Of a stretch of 64,000 nucleotides of DNA, positions 52,696-61,958 are shown piece by piece. The notes under the pieces are model-generated. The model was not told where the DNA came from and searched no databases. It saw nothing but the letters and a program-made list of their open reading frames with translations. A program made the translations under genes and the position numbers. This stretch comes from JAOPZW01 sp963707695 (GTDB lineage: Bacteria; Actinomycetota; Thermoleophilia; Solirubrobacterales; Solirubrobacteraceae), in NCBI GenBank assembly GCA_963707695.1, contig CAVPQY010000006.1, positions 372,001-436,000 of the forward strand, in the 5' to 3' direction. The stretch's first letter is position 1, and each line of letters begins with the position of its first letter.

Positions 52696-54342
52696 TCAGT
52701 CCGAGGCGAGCTCGCGGCTGGCGAGCTCGTCGTCGTAGGGCGGCGGGAACCGCCGCAGCTCGCTGACGGCGACGAGGAGCGAGAGGGCGACGACGAAGCC
52801 CGCGGCGACGTCGAGGACCTGGTTGTGGATGACGCCGCGGGCCGTGCCGACCGCCCACGCCGTGCCCACGAGCGCGGCGACGATCAGGTGGGCCGGGGCG
52901 GCGGCGTAGCGCTTGGGTCCGGCGCTGACCTTGCTGGTCAGCAGGTAGCCGCGATTCGGGCCGGCGAGCGCGTCGCGGAGGGCCAGCAGCACGTGCGGCC
53001 ACTTCGCCAGCCGCAGCAGCCCCGCCCGCCAGTGCAGCCCGCGTTCGCGCCCGGGCTCCAGGAAGAAGCGCTGGCGGAACAGGTCGCAGGCCTGGAGGAC
53101 GGCGAACAGGACGACCACGCGCCAGCCCGTCGCCACCGAGAACACCCCGGGCGTCCGGCCCGTGACGAGCATGAAGCTCAGGAGCGCGGCACTGAGGGCG
53201 CTGCCGAGGCCGTGCAGGTAGTAGAGGCCGTGCACGAAGCTGAAGACGCGCTCGGGCAGCGGCAGCGCGCGGCCGAGCGTGGGGAAGATCCTCATCTTCA
53301 CGTCGAGGACGGAGCGCGCCCAGCGCCGCTGCTGCTTGAGGTAGTCCAGCATGTCGGTCGGCGTGAGCCCGGCTGCGAGGCGCTCGGGCACGTAGACGCC
53401 CTTCCAGCCGGCGGCGCGGTACTTGATGGTGATGAGCAGGTCGTCGGCCTCGTGGGCCGCGAACCCGCCGACCTCCCGCAGGGCGGTCACGCGGTGGGTG
53501 TTGTGGCAGCCGGTCACGATCGGGTAGCCGATCGCGTAGCTGCTCATCTGGATCGAGGAGTAGTACGCGTAGGTCTCCTCGGCCGCGCCCCGGGCGACGA
53601 AGCTGGCGCCCTGGTTGTAGTAGAACTGCGGCGCCTGGACGTAGCCGACCGAGGGATCGTCGAGGTAGCCCAGGACCCGGTCGAGGAAGTGGCGCTCGGG
53701 GACGTGATCGGGGTCGAAGGCGCAGACGACCTCGAAGCGGTCGTAGCCGACGGCGTCGAGCCACGCGTTGTAGTTGCCGTGCTTCGTGCGGGCCTCGAAG
53801 GTCCCGCCGGGCTGCTGGTAGCGCTCCACGCCCGAGCGGCTGAAGTGCCGGGCCCCGAGACGCCGGCACATCGCCCGGACGTCGGCGTCGTCGCCCTCGT
53901 CCAGCACCCAGGTCTCGTGCGGGTAGTCCATCGCGACGAGCGCCCGGACCGTCCGCTCGAGCATCGCGAGCTCCTCGCCGCCGGGGACGAAGGTCGTGGC
54001 GACCCCGACCCGCAGCCCCGGTGGGGCCGCCATCGGCCGCGGCCGCCGCATGAGCGGGAGCGCGAACCAGCGCGACTCGAACATGAAGAGGCCGATCAGC
54101 AGCGAGCCGGTCAGCACCACGTAGGCGGGCGTCTGGGCCGACCACTCGGCCTTGGAGAGCCAGAACAGGATCAGCGACGCGGCGGCGAAGAGGTTCACGA
54201 CGCTCAGGGCGACGTAGAGCGGGAGGTGGCGGCGGGTGAAGACCCGCTCGTTCGTCACGCGCCGCGGGACGGCCCACGGCGCGGGGACGGCGGCCCGATC
54301 CGTCGGGCGGTGGTGGCGCTGGAGCGCGGGCTGCGAGGCCAT
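52696..54342 (-). CDS. Membrane glycosyltransferase family 2 (cellulose synthase-like)
   Basis: This 548-residue processive glycosyltransferase has two N-terminal helices (LPLYVALSVVNLFAAASLIL, YVVLTGSLLIGLFMF), a GT2 catalytic domain (TWVLDEGDDADVRAMCRRLG, VVCAFDPDHVPERHFLDRVL), an acceptor motif region (GGFAAHEADDLLITIKYRAA) and QQRRWARS (QxxRW). Further helices follow. It resembles BcsA-like synthases; no BcsB or PilZ gene is present. The ATG at 54342 is preferred; an in-frame GTG at 54375 is possible. The product polysaccharide is unknown. Confidence 0.88.
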   Translation of the reverse strand: MASQPALQRHHRPTDRAAVPAPWAVPRRVTNERVFTRRHLPLYVALSVVNLFAAASLILFWLSKAEWSAQTPAYVVLTGSLLIGLFMFESRWFALPLMRRPRPMAAPPGLRVGVATTFVPGGEELAMLERTVRALVAMDYPHETWVLDEGDDADVRAMCRRLGARHFSRSGVERYQQPGGTFEARTKHGNYNAWLDAVGYDRFEVVCAFDPDHVPERHFLDRVLGYLDDPSVGYVQAPQFYYNQGASFVARGAAEETYAYYSSIQMSSYAIGYPIVTGCHNTHRVTALREVGGFAAHEADDLLITIKYRAAGWKGVYVPERLAAGLTPTDMLDYLKQQRRWARSVLDVKMRIFPTLGRALPLPERVFSFVHGLYYLHGLGSALSAALLSFMLVTGRTPGVFSVATGWRVVVLFAVLQACDLFRQRFFLEPGRERGLHWRAGLLRLAKWPHVLLALRDALAGPNRGYLLTSKVSAGPKRYAAAPAHLIVAALVGTAWAVGTARGVIHNQVLDVAAGFVVALSLLVAVSELRRFPPPYDDELASRELASD

Positions 54343-54607
54343 GGCGGCGGCTGGACGGCGGCGGCGAGCGTCCACCCACCTCTACGACACGCGGGCGCCG
54401 CAACTGATGCGGTCCGCCGGACGTCGTCCGTCCCGGGACCTCGGGCCGTCCCGTGCCGAGCGCGCTGAGCCCGATCTCCGCACCGGGACCGGCGCCGACC
54501 CAGTAGCGTCGGCCCCTGGCACCACCACGGGGGCGATCGGGTCGGCGCGAACCGGCCGGCGACCGCCGCGGGAGGGTGCGGGCGACGACGCGGAGGGGGC
54601 GCTGACC

Positions 54608-56293
54608 ATGGTGACGCCGGAGGAGCTCGGGGCCGTTCCGCTGTTCGCCGCCCTGGGCCTCGAGGAGCGCGAGCGGCTCTCCCGGGTGGCCGCGGACATC
54701 ACGCTCGCGCCCGGGCGAGTACGCGGCGCCCGAGGGCTCCGAGCGCGCGCTCTTCGCCGTGCTCGAGGGCCGCATCGAGCCGGTCAAGCTCGTCGACGGG
54801 ATCGCGCGCGTGGTCGGCGAGCGCCGCCCGGGCGACATCTTCGGCGAGGTGCCGATCGCGCTGGGGACCGTGTTCCCGGTCGGCTTCCGGGCGGCGGAGC
54901 CGTCGCGCGTCCTGCGCGTCGAGGCGCACGACTACCACGCCGTCGCGGCCATCGCGCCCCGAGCTCGGCGCAGGAGGTCGGCCGGCTCGCCGCCAACCGG
55001 ATGGGCGGCGCGCACGGGCTGCAGGGCATCGCCGCCGAGCCGCCGCCGCCGCGCGCGATCGTCGTCGGGCACCGCTGGGACGCGTCGTGCACGGAGCTGC
55101 GCCACTTCCTCGACCGCAACCAGATCACCTTCCGGTGGCTGACGCCCGACGCCCCGGACGCCGCCGAGCACTGGGGCGGTCCGCTGCCGGCCGAGGAGGA
55201 CTGCCCGGCGATCCGCGTCGTCGACGGCAAGACCGTCGTGCGCCCGCGGCTGCGGCGGGTCGCCGAGCTGCTCGGCCTGGCGACCGAGGCCGCCGCCGCG
55301 GAGTACGACGCGGTGATCGTCGGCGCCGGGCCGGCGGGCCTGGCCGCCGCGGTCTACGGCGCGTCGGAGGGCCTGCGCACGATCGTCGTCGAGCGCGAGG
55401 CGCCCGGCGGCCAGGCCGGCACCTCGTCGCGGATCGAGAACTACCTCGGCTTCCCGTCGGGCGTCTCCGGCGACGAGCTCGCGAGCCGCGCGCTGCAGCA
55501 GGCCCGGAGGCTCGGCGCCGAGATCCTCGTCACCCGCTCGATCACGCGGATCGACCCGGCGACGCGGCAGGTCCACCTCGACGGCGGCGACGTGCTGCGG
55601 GCCCGGACGATCATCCTGGCCTGCGGCGTCGCGTGGCGGCAGCTCGCGATCGACGGGCTTCGACCGGCTCGCCGGGAAGGGCATCTCCTACGGCGCGGCA
55701 CGCAGCGAGGCGCCGCAACGTCCACGGCCTCGACGTCCACATCGTCGGCGCGGGCAACTCGGCCGGGCAGGCGGCGCTGTTCTTCGCCAACCACGCGCGC
55801 AGCGTGACCATCCTCTGCCGCGGCGACACGCTCGAGAAGAGCATGTCGCGCTACCTCATCGACCAGCTCGACGCCGCGGCCGAACATCCGCACGCTGTAC
55901 CGGACGCGAGGTCGTCGCCGCCCACGGCGACGTGTCGCTCGAGGCCATCGAGGTCCGCGACGGGGCGACCGGCGAGGACGACGCGGCTCGACGTCCGGCG
56001 GCCTGTACATCTTCATCGGCGCCGACGCCGAGACCGGCGTGGCTGCCGCCCGAGATCGCCCTCGACCGCCGCGGCTACGTGCTGACCGGCTCGGACGTCC
56101 GCGCCGCCGGGCAGCTGGGACGCTCGAGCGCGACCCGTACCTGCTCGAGACGAGCGTCCCGGGCGTCTTCGCGTGCGGCGACGTGCGGTTCGGCCCGGTC
56201 AAGCGCGTCGCCGCCGCGGTCGGCGAGGGCAGCATGGCGATCGCCTTCGTCCACCAGTACCTGAGGCAGCTCGCGACGCCGGTCGGCGCGTAG
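54608..56293 (+). pseudogene. cNMP-binding plus thioredoxin reductase-like flavoprotein, about ten frameshifts
   Basis: Joining frames gives one protein: a cyclic-nucleotide-binding domain (VPLFAALGLEERERLSRVAA; PGDIFGEVPIALGTVFPVGF), a short thioredoxin-like link (VVGHRWDASCTELRHFLDRN) and a TrxR-like FAD/NADPH part (YDAVIVGAGPAGLAAAVYGA; VHIVGAGNSAGQAALFFANH; GVFACGDVRFGPVKRVAAAV). The redox CxxC is replaced by GISYGAARSEA, as in the cNMP-linked relatives. Frame changes occur near 54713, 54960, 55657, 55716, 55882, 55907, 55985, 55995, 56038 and 56120. ATG at 54608 behind GGAGGGGG. Error and true decay cannot be separated here. Confidence 0.75.
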
Positions 56294-56314
56294 GACGGCG
56301 GGCCGGCGCCCGGC

Positions 56315-56995
56315 TCAGCTCGTCGCGCGCCAGCCGAACCGCACGTCGGTCGGCATCGGGGTGCCGGTGCTCGTCGAGGCGATCGCGATGAGCGATCCGG
56401 GCGGGATGCTGATGCTCTGGGTGCTCGTGCAGCCGGTGTTGCCCCCCGGCACCGTGCAGCTCAGCGCCGTCGGGGCGTTGCCGACCTGGACGGTGAACGT
56501 CCGCGTGTCGGCGAGCCCCGTGGCGACGGTGAGCGTGACCGCCAGGTCGCCGGCCGTCATGGTGGCGTTCGGCGTGAAGGCGCTGACGTTGTTCTGGTTG
56601 GCGTTCGCCGTCGACTGCCCTGACGGCGCGAAGAAGGACGGCGTCGCCGGCGCGCCGTTGCCGCGGCCCAAGAGCGCCCCGAAGGCGGGGGTGCCGTTCG
56701 TGCCGTTGGTGCCGTTCGTGCCCGGGCTCCCCTTGTCGCCCTTGTCGCCCTTGGCGCCCTGCGCCGCGGCCGCGAGCTGGCCGGCCTTGAAGTCCCGGGC
56801 CAGGAGCGACCGGTTCTTGATGTCGCTCGACGTCAGCGACGAGTTCCGGACGTCGGCGCCGGTCAACGACGAGTTCTTGACGTTCTTGCCGGTGATCCTC
56901 AGGGCCGCGTACGAGGTGCCGCCGAGGGCGACGAACAGCGCGATGAGGCTCGTGACGTTCGCGAACGTCACGAACGCGCGAAGTCGGGTGCGCAC
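56315..56995 (-). CDS. Collagen-like repeat surface protein
   Basis: This 226-residue protein has an N-terminal membrane or signal helix (LRAFVTFANVTSLIALFVAL, then GGTSYAA). Next are pentapeptide-like repeats (KNVKNSSLTGADVRNSSLTS, SDIKNRSLLARDFKAGQL) and a short collagen-type Gly-X-Y tract (GAKGDKGDKGSPGTNGTNGT). A globular C-terminal part has one Cys pair (LSCTVPGGNTGCTS). I associate this combination with Solirubrobacterales surface proteins. SD GGGGGAG precedes the GTG at 56995. The NGTNGTNGT run may be glycosylated or simply flexible. Confidence 0.85.
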   Translation of the reverse strand: MRTRLRAFVTFANVTSLIALFVALGGTSYAALRITGKNVKNSSLTGADVRNSSLTSSDIKNRSLLARDFKAGQLAAAAQGAKGDKGDKGSPGTNGTNGTNGTPAFGALLGRGNGAPATPSFFAPSGQSTANANQNNVSAFTPNATMTAGDLAVTLTVATGLADTRTFTVQVGNAPTALSCTVPGGNTGCTSTQSISIPPGSLIAIASTSTGTPMPTDVRFGWRATS

Positions 56996-57124
56996 AGCAG
57001 CTCCCCCTTCGTCGATGGATGGATGCGGGCCGGACGGCCGAGCCCGACCGACCCTCCCAGCGGCGCGGCCCGGACGCAACCCCCTGCCCCGGAGGGGGCG
57101 GGACGCCCGGGCCGGGCGCCGGCC

Positions 57125-58064
57125 TCAGGCGCCGCCGATCAGCGGTGCCACGTCGACTCGCGACGAGCTCCAGCTGTCGCCGCTCGTCGCCGAGCGGCCA
57201 GAGGTAGATGCGCCCGCAGCCGCCCGCGGCGTAGCGCGAGAGCAGCTCGGCGCAGTGCTCGGCGGAGCCGACGCAGACCTGGTCGCGCAGCTCGTCCGGA
57301 TCCCGGCGCAGGAGCGGCCCCAGCACGTCGGTCAGCACCCGGTCCGCCTCGGCCCGATCACGCGAGACCCAGGTCCACATCGTGGCCAGCGCGTTGGGGA
57401 AGCCCTCGCCGTCCCGGCCCCGATCGGCGAGGGCGCGGGCCAGGTCGGCGCGCGCCGCGGCGAACCGCTCCGGCGTCGTGTTGTAGGCGGAGGCGAGCCA
57501 GCCATCGCCGGCACGGGCGACGCGGGCGAGCCCCGCCTTCGAGCCCCAGCTCCCCACCCACAGCGGGATCCCGCCCGGCCGGCGGGGGGCGGGCGCGAGC
57601 ACCAGGTCGGCGGGAACGGGATGCATCCCCGCACGAGCCGGGAGCGGTGCGCCGTCGAGCAGGGCGCGCAGCGCGGCGAGGGCCTGGTCGAACGACGTCC
57701 AGCGCTCCTCGAACGGGAGGCCGACGGCGTCGTAGTCGCGCCGGGACGACCCGGGCCCGACGCCCGCGACGAGCCGTCCGCCGGAGAGGACGTCGATGGC
57801 GGCCAGGGCCTTGGCCAGCGGGACCGGGCCGCGCACGACCGGCAGCGCCACCGTCGTCGCCAGCGTCAGCCGGCCGGAGCGCTCGATGACGCTCGCGAGC
57901 GCCGTCGGCCCGTCGAGCCAGGGCGTCTGGAAGACGAGGTGGTCGTTGGCCGAGACCGAGGCGAAGCCGCAGTCCCTGGCCGTGTCGACGGTGCTGCTCA
58001 GGCGCTCGAGCGAGAGCGGCTCGTCCCCGAACTGCATCAGGGGCAGGTGCACGCCGAGGTCCAC
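57125..58064 (-). CDS. LLM-class (F420-dependent type) oxidoreductase, frameshifted at the end
   Basis: Luciferase-like monooxygenase fold, about 312 residues. N-terminus VDLGVHLPLMQFGDEPLSLE, then GFASVSANDHLVFQTPWLDG, LATTVALPVVRGPVPLAKAL, RLVAGVGPGSSRRDYDAVGL and IPLWVGSWGSKAGLARVARA. Actinobacterial members often use F420; FMN cannot be excluded. The last ten residues (DVAPLIGGA type) fall in another frame; one extra base near 57153-57160 accounts for it and the stop is then at 57125-57127. GTG start. Monocistronic between two envelope loci. Confidence 0.84.
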
Positions 58065-58200
58065 GCCGCGATCCTCGCAGCCCGGGGGCGGCGCGGCGAG
58101 CGGCCCGGCGGCGGCACCGTGCCGATGATCGTCCCCGACCTTGGGGTCCCGCGCGCGTTGTACGCGATGGCGATCGCCGCCTTCCGCGATCCGCATCTCC

Positions 58201-58905
58201 GTGTCCGATCCCGCCCCCACCTCCGATCTGCCCATCCTGGCCGACCCCACCGGTCGCCGCGGTCGTCGGCTGGCCGCCACGGGGCGCGTCCTGGCCACGC
58301 TCCTCGGCCTGTGGCTGGTCGTGCTCGCCGTGGGAGGGCTGGGACTCCAGCCCCTGCGCGGCTTGCCCGTCGTGGGCGGGCTGCAGCCGCGGGGCGTCGA
58401 GCCGGGCGAGCTCCCGCGGGTTCGAGCAGCCGTCGAAGGCCGCCGCCACCTCGCGCTGCCGCGCTCCGGTGGGGGCGCGTCCCGGGCGGCCCCGGGCCCG
58501 GTGGCGGGGGGCGGCAGCCCGGTGGACCGGCGACCCTCCTCCCGCGCGATCGCGCCGCGCCGGAGGACGACGACCTCCCGGGCGCCGAAGCGCCCACGCG
58601 TCGGACCGGCCCGGTCCGTCCCCGCCGCGACACCGGCGCCCACCGGCGCGGCCGGGAGCACGCCGCCGACGACCCCGGCGACGGGCGCGCGTCCCCAGGC
58701 CGCCGCCCCTGACGGCGCGCCCGGCGGCCCCGGCACGACGCCGGCCGGCTCCGCCCCCGGAGGCAGCGCGGTCGCACCCGGGCGGGGCTCCGGGCCACCC
58801 ACCGATGCGGGGACGTCGGCGACGGCTCCGGGCCGGACCGACACGATGCCGGGAGCCGCGACGCCGCCTCAGGTGCGGTCCGGCCGCACGACCACGACGC
58901 CATGA
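58201..58905 (+). CDS. Membrane-anchored Pro/Ala/Gly-rich protein
   Basis: This 234-residue protein has one membrane helix (ATGRVLATLLGLWLVVLAVG, about residues 27-47) and then about 180 residues of low-complexity Pro, Ala, Gly, Thr and Arg. It has no recognisable domain. Its stop overlaps the next ATG (ATGA), so it is tied to the deacetylase-glycan synthase. A role as a wall-spanning spacer or assembly partner is conceivable. GTG at 58201 gives an acidic, soluble N-terminus before the helix; other starts upstream would be out of the gene's codon pattern. Confidence 0.6.
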   Translation: MSDPAPTSDLPILADPTGRRGRRLAATGRVLATLLGLWLVVLAVGGLGLQPLRGLPVVGGLQPRGVEPGELPRVRAAVEGRRHLALPRSGGGASRAAPGPVAGGGSPVDRRPSSRAIAPRRRTTTSRAPKRPRVGPARSVPAATPAPTGAAGSTPPTTPATGARPQAAAPDGAPGGPGTTPAGSAPGGSAVAPGRGSGPPTDAGTSATAPGRTDTMPGAATPPQVRSGRTTTTP

Positions 58906-61097
58906 GCGACGGGTCGGCATCCGAGGCGCGCCGGCGCGCCGTCCTGCTTCGCCGCCGTCTGCGACGTCCGCCGGGTCATTGGAAGCTGCTCGCCGTCTGC
59001 CTGGCCGTGCTGGCGGCGCTCATCGCCTTCCAGGGGTTCGCGACGCACACGATCGGGGCGTCGTCCGAGACGCGTCCGGGGTCGGGACGGGCGGCCCCGC
59101 TGGCCGGGTCCCGGCCGTTGCTGGCCGCCGACGGGCATCGCCTGCGCTCACCGCAGCCACCGCCGGGCCGGCGCATCGCCCTCACCTTCGACGACGGCCC
59201 CGACCCGCGCTGGACGCCGGAGGTCCTCGCCGTCCTGCGCCGCGAGGACGTGCCCGCGACGTTCTTCATGGTCGGCAGCCAGGCCGCTCGGCATCCGGAC
59301 CTCGTGCGCGCCGTCGCGAGCGCGGGCAGCGAGATCGCCGCCCACACGTTCACCCACAGCTCCATGACCAGCGGCGCCCGGTGGCAGCGCCAGGCGCAGG
59401 TGCACCTGACCGAGGCGATCCTGCTGGGCATCACGGGGCACTACCCCCGGTTCATCCGGCCGCCCTACTCCGCCACCGCGGACGCCGTCACGCCGGCGGA
59501 CGAGCGGGCGCTCGCCGACGCCGCCGGCAGCCGGTACGTCATCGCCCTGGCCGACTACGACTCGCGGGACTGGGCCCGGCCGGGCGTCGCTCGGATCGTC
59601 ACCAACGCGACACCGCCGGCGGGCCGGGGCGGGATCGTCATGTTCCACGACGGAGGCGGGAACCGGAGCGAGACCGCGGCCGCCCTCTCGGTGCTCGTCC
59701 CCCGGCTCAAGCGGCAGGGCTACAGCTTCGTTCCCGTGCGGGAGCTGCTCGGCCTCAGCCCGGCCGAGGCCGAGCCGGCGGCGCCGCTCGGGGAGCGCCT
59801 GCGCGGGATGGCGTTCCTGTGGGCGGTGCGCCTGGCCTTCTGGCTCACGGGAGGGTTGGGCTGGCTCATCGGCGCCGTCGGGCTCCTCGTCGCCCTGCGC
59901 GTCCTGCTGGTCGTGCCGCTCGCCGGCCTGCAGGTACGGCGCAGCCGACGGGCGCCACGGGCGGGGCACCGTCCCCCCGTCGCGGTCATCGTGCCCGCCT
60001 ACAACGAGGCGGTCGGCATCGAGCGTGCCGTGCGATCGCTCCTGGCGGCGGACTACCCGGACCTGCGCGTCATCGTCGTCGACGACGGCTCCACCGACGC
60101 CACGGCCGCGATCGTGGAGGAGATGCGGGAGGAGCGGGTCCGGGTCATCCGCCGCGCCAACGGCGGCAAGGCCGCGGCCCTGACGACGGGCGTCCTGCAC
60201 ACGGACGCCGAGGTGGTCGTCATGGTGGACGGCGACACCGTCTTCGAGGCGGACACCATCGACCGCCTCGTCCAACCCCTGGCGGACCCGCGGGTGGGCG
60301 CCGTGGCGGGCAACACGAAGGTGGGCAACCGCCGCGGCCTGCTCGGGCGCTGGCAGCACATCGAGTACGTCATGGGCTTCAACCTCGACCGGCGCATGTA
60401 CGAGATGCTGCAGTGCACGCCGACGGTCCCGGGTGCGATCGGCGCGTTCCGGCGCAGCACGATCCTCGAGGTGGGCGGCGTGTCGAGCCAGACCCTCGCC
60501 GAGGACACCGACCTCACCCTCGCCATCGGGCGCCTGGGTCACCGGGTGGTCTACGCCGAGGACGCGCGAGCCTGGACCGAGGCGCCCTCGACCCTCAGCG
60601 GGCTCTGGCGTCAGCGCTACCGCTGGTCGTTCGGCACGATGCAGGCGGTCTGGAAGCACAAGGGCGCCGTCGCAGGGCGACGCCCCGGAGACCGCCGGAT
60701 CGGCCTGCGCGCCCTGCCGTACATGGTCTTCTTCCAGATCCTGCTGCCGCTCATCGCGCCGCTCATCGACCTCTTCGCGCTCTACGCCATCGTCTTCACC
60801 GACCCTCGTCCGGTGCTGGGCTTCTGGCTTGCCTTCAACCTCGTCCAGCTCGTCGTCGCCACGATCGCCTTCCGGCTCGACCGCGAGCCGCTCGGCCCGC
60901 TGTGGGCGCTCCCGCTGCAGCAGTTCGTCTACCGCCAGGTGATGTACCTCGTCGTCATCGAGTCCGCGGTCTCCGCCCTGGTCGGGGCGAGAGCCGCCTG
61001 GAAGCACATCCCTCGCACCGGCGACGTCGAAGTCCCGGCCGACGCGGCGACCGCGCGCGGCAGCGCCGAGCCCGACCCCGTCCCGGCGCGCGGCTGA
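58902..61097 (+). CDS. Fused polysaccharide deacetylase and GT2 glycan synthase
   Basis: This 731-residue protein has an N-terminal helix (about 28-46), then a NodB-type deacetylase: TFDDGPD from Thr95, HTFTH with His148 and His152, RPPYSATAD and GGIVMFHDGGG. A membrane segment follows. From about residue 360 there is a GT2 domain (VIVPAYNEAVGIERAVRSLL, VVDDGSTDATAA, MVDGDTVFEAD, LAEDTDLTL) with QRYRW at 571-575, and C-terminal helices. The set resembles PgaC plus PgaB or NodC plus NodB in one chain, so it may make and deacetylate an N-acetylhexosamine polymer. ATG overlaps the preceding stop. Confidence 0.92.
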   Translation: MSDGSASEARRRAVLLRRRLRRPPGHWKLLAVCLAVLAALIAFQGFATHTIGASSETRPGSGRAAPLAGSRPLLAADGHRLRSPQPPPGRRIALTFDDGPDPRWTPEVLAVLRREDVPATFFMVGSQAARHPDLVRAVASAGSEIAAHTFTHSSMTSGARWQRQAQVHLTEAILLGITGHYPRFIRPPYSATADAVTPADERALADAAGSRYVIALADYDSRDWARPGVARIVTNATPPAGRGGIVMFHDGGGNRSETAAALSVLVPRLKRQGYSFVPVRELLGLSPAEAEPAAPLGERLRGMAFLWAVRLAFWLTGGLGWLIGAVGLLVALRVLLVVPLAGLQVRRSRRAPRAGHRPPVAVIVPAYNEAVGIERAVRSLLAADYPDLRVIVVDDGSTDATAAIVEEMREERVRVIRRANGGKAAALTTGVLHTDAEVVVMVDGDTVFEADTIDRLVQPLADPRVGAVAGNTKVGNRRGLLGRWQHIEYVMGFNLDRRMYEMLQCTPTVPGAIGAFRRSTILEVGGVSSQTLAEDTDLTLAIGRLGHRVVYAEDARAWTEAPSTLSGLWRQRYRWSFGTMQAVWKHKGAVAGRRPGDRRIGLRALPYMVFFQILLPLIAPLIDLFALYAIVFTDPRPVLGFWLAFNLVQLVVATIAFRLDREPLGPLWALPLQQFVYRQVMYLVVIESAVSALVGARAAWKHIPRTGDVEVPADAATARGSAEPDPVPARG

Positions 61098-61111
61098 GGC
61101 GCCGCGGGCGG

Positions 61112-61942
61112 TCAGACCTTCCGGTAGCGCGCGTCGGCGATCGAATACGCGCCGAAGCCGAGCAGCCCGACGGCCACGACGCCGAGCAGCACCGGGCCGT
61201 AGGACGCCTGGCCGAGCTTCGCCAGCGCGCCGTCGAGGCCGATCGCCTTGTGGGGGTCGTAGTCGACGGCCGCCCGGATGAGGCCGTAGCCGATGAGGGC
61301 GAAGACGACGGCGCGGGCGACGTGGCCGAAGACGCCGAGGGCGGTGAACGCGCGCCGGACCTCGCGGCTCATCTCCGCGGTCTTGGACTTCTCGAGGAAC
61401 TCCTTGGTGACGCCCTTGTAGGCCTGCTCGGCCGCGACGACGAGCATCACGACGCCGGCCAGGCCCACGAGCCAGGTGCCGCCCGTCCAGTCCAGCACGC
61501 CCCCGGCGGCCTTCTGCGGGCCGCCGCTGCCGGTGCCCGAGGCGGAGAGGATCTTCACGGCCGCCACGCAGAGCAGGCCGTAGGCGATCCCGCTCGCGAG
61601 GCCGGCGAGCCGCTCCTTCCCGCTGTCGCGCGACTCGGGCCCGTGCCCGATGGCGGCGCGCACGAGCCGCCAGATCGCGTAGCCGGCCAAGCCGATCGCG
61701 ACGACGACGAGCAGCGCCTTGCCGAACGGCTGGTGGGCGATCGTCTTCAGCGCGCCCTGCTGGTTCGTGGCCTTGCCGCCGTCGCCGAGCGCGAGCTTGA
61801 TGGCCAGCACGGCGATGATGGCGTAGATCACGCCGCGCGCGACGAGGCCCGCGCGGGCGAGCCACTCGAGCTGGCGGCTGTGGGCGAACTGCTCGCCCTC
61901 GGCCCGGACCGTGCGGACGGGCGCGGCTGCTGGGTTGCTCAT
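61112..61942 (-). CDS. DUF1206 membrane protein
   Basis: This 276-residue membrane protein has three similar helix-pair units beginning near LARAGLVARGVIYAIIAVLA, LAGLASGIAYGLLCVAAVKI and ALGVFGHVARAVVFALIGYG. This is the DUF1206 pattern. Function is unknown. SD GAGGAG lies 6 bases before the ATG at 61942. It is the third gene of a unit after PAP2 and lipid kinase genes, 16 bases apart, so it may work on membrane lipid or envelope. Confidence 0.9.
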   Translation of the reverse strand: MSNPAAAPVRTVRAEGEQFAHSRQLEWLARAGLVARGVIYAIIAVLAIKLALGDGGKATNQQGALKTIAHQPFGKALLVVVAIGLAGYAIWRLVRAAIGHGPESRDSGKERLAGLASGIAYGLLCVAAVKILSASGTGSGGPQKAAGGVLDWTGGTWLVGLAGVVMLVVAAEQAYKGVTKEFLEKSKTAEMSREVRRAFTALGVFGHVARAVVFALIGYGLIRAAVDYDPHKAIGLDGALAKLGQASYGPVLLGVVAVGLLGFGAYSIADARYRKV

Positions 61943-61958
61943 CGTCGTCTCCTCGTCC

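Noticed and set aside
54343..54607. Possible small gene between the GT2 gene and the cNMP-TrxR gene
   Set aside because: No frame combines a start, a ribosome binding site and plausible composition; a TAGCGT hexamer near 54506 is the only feature.
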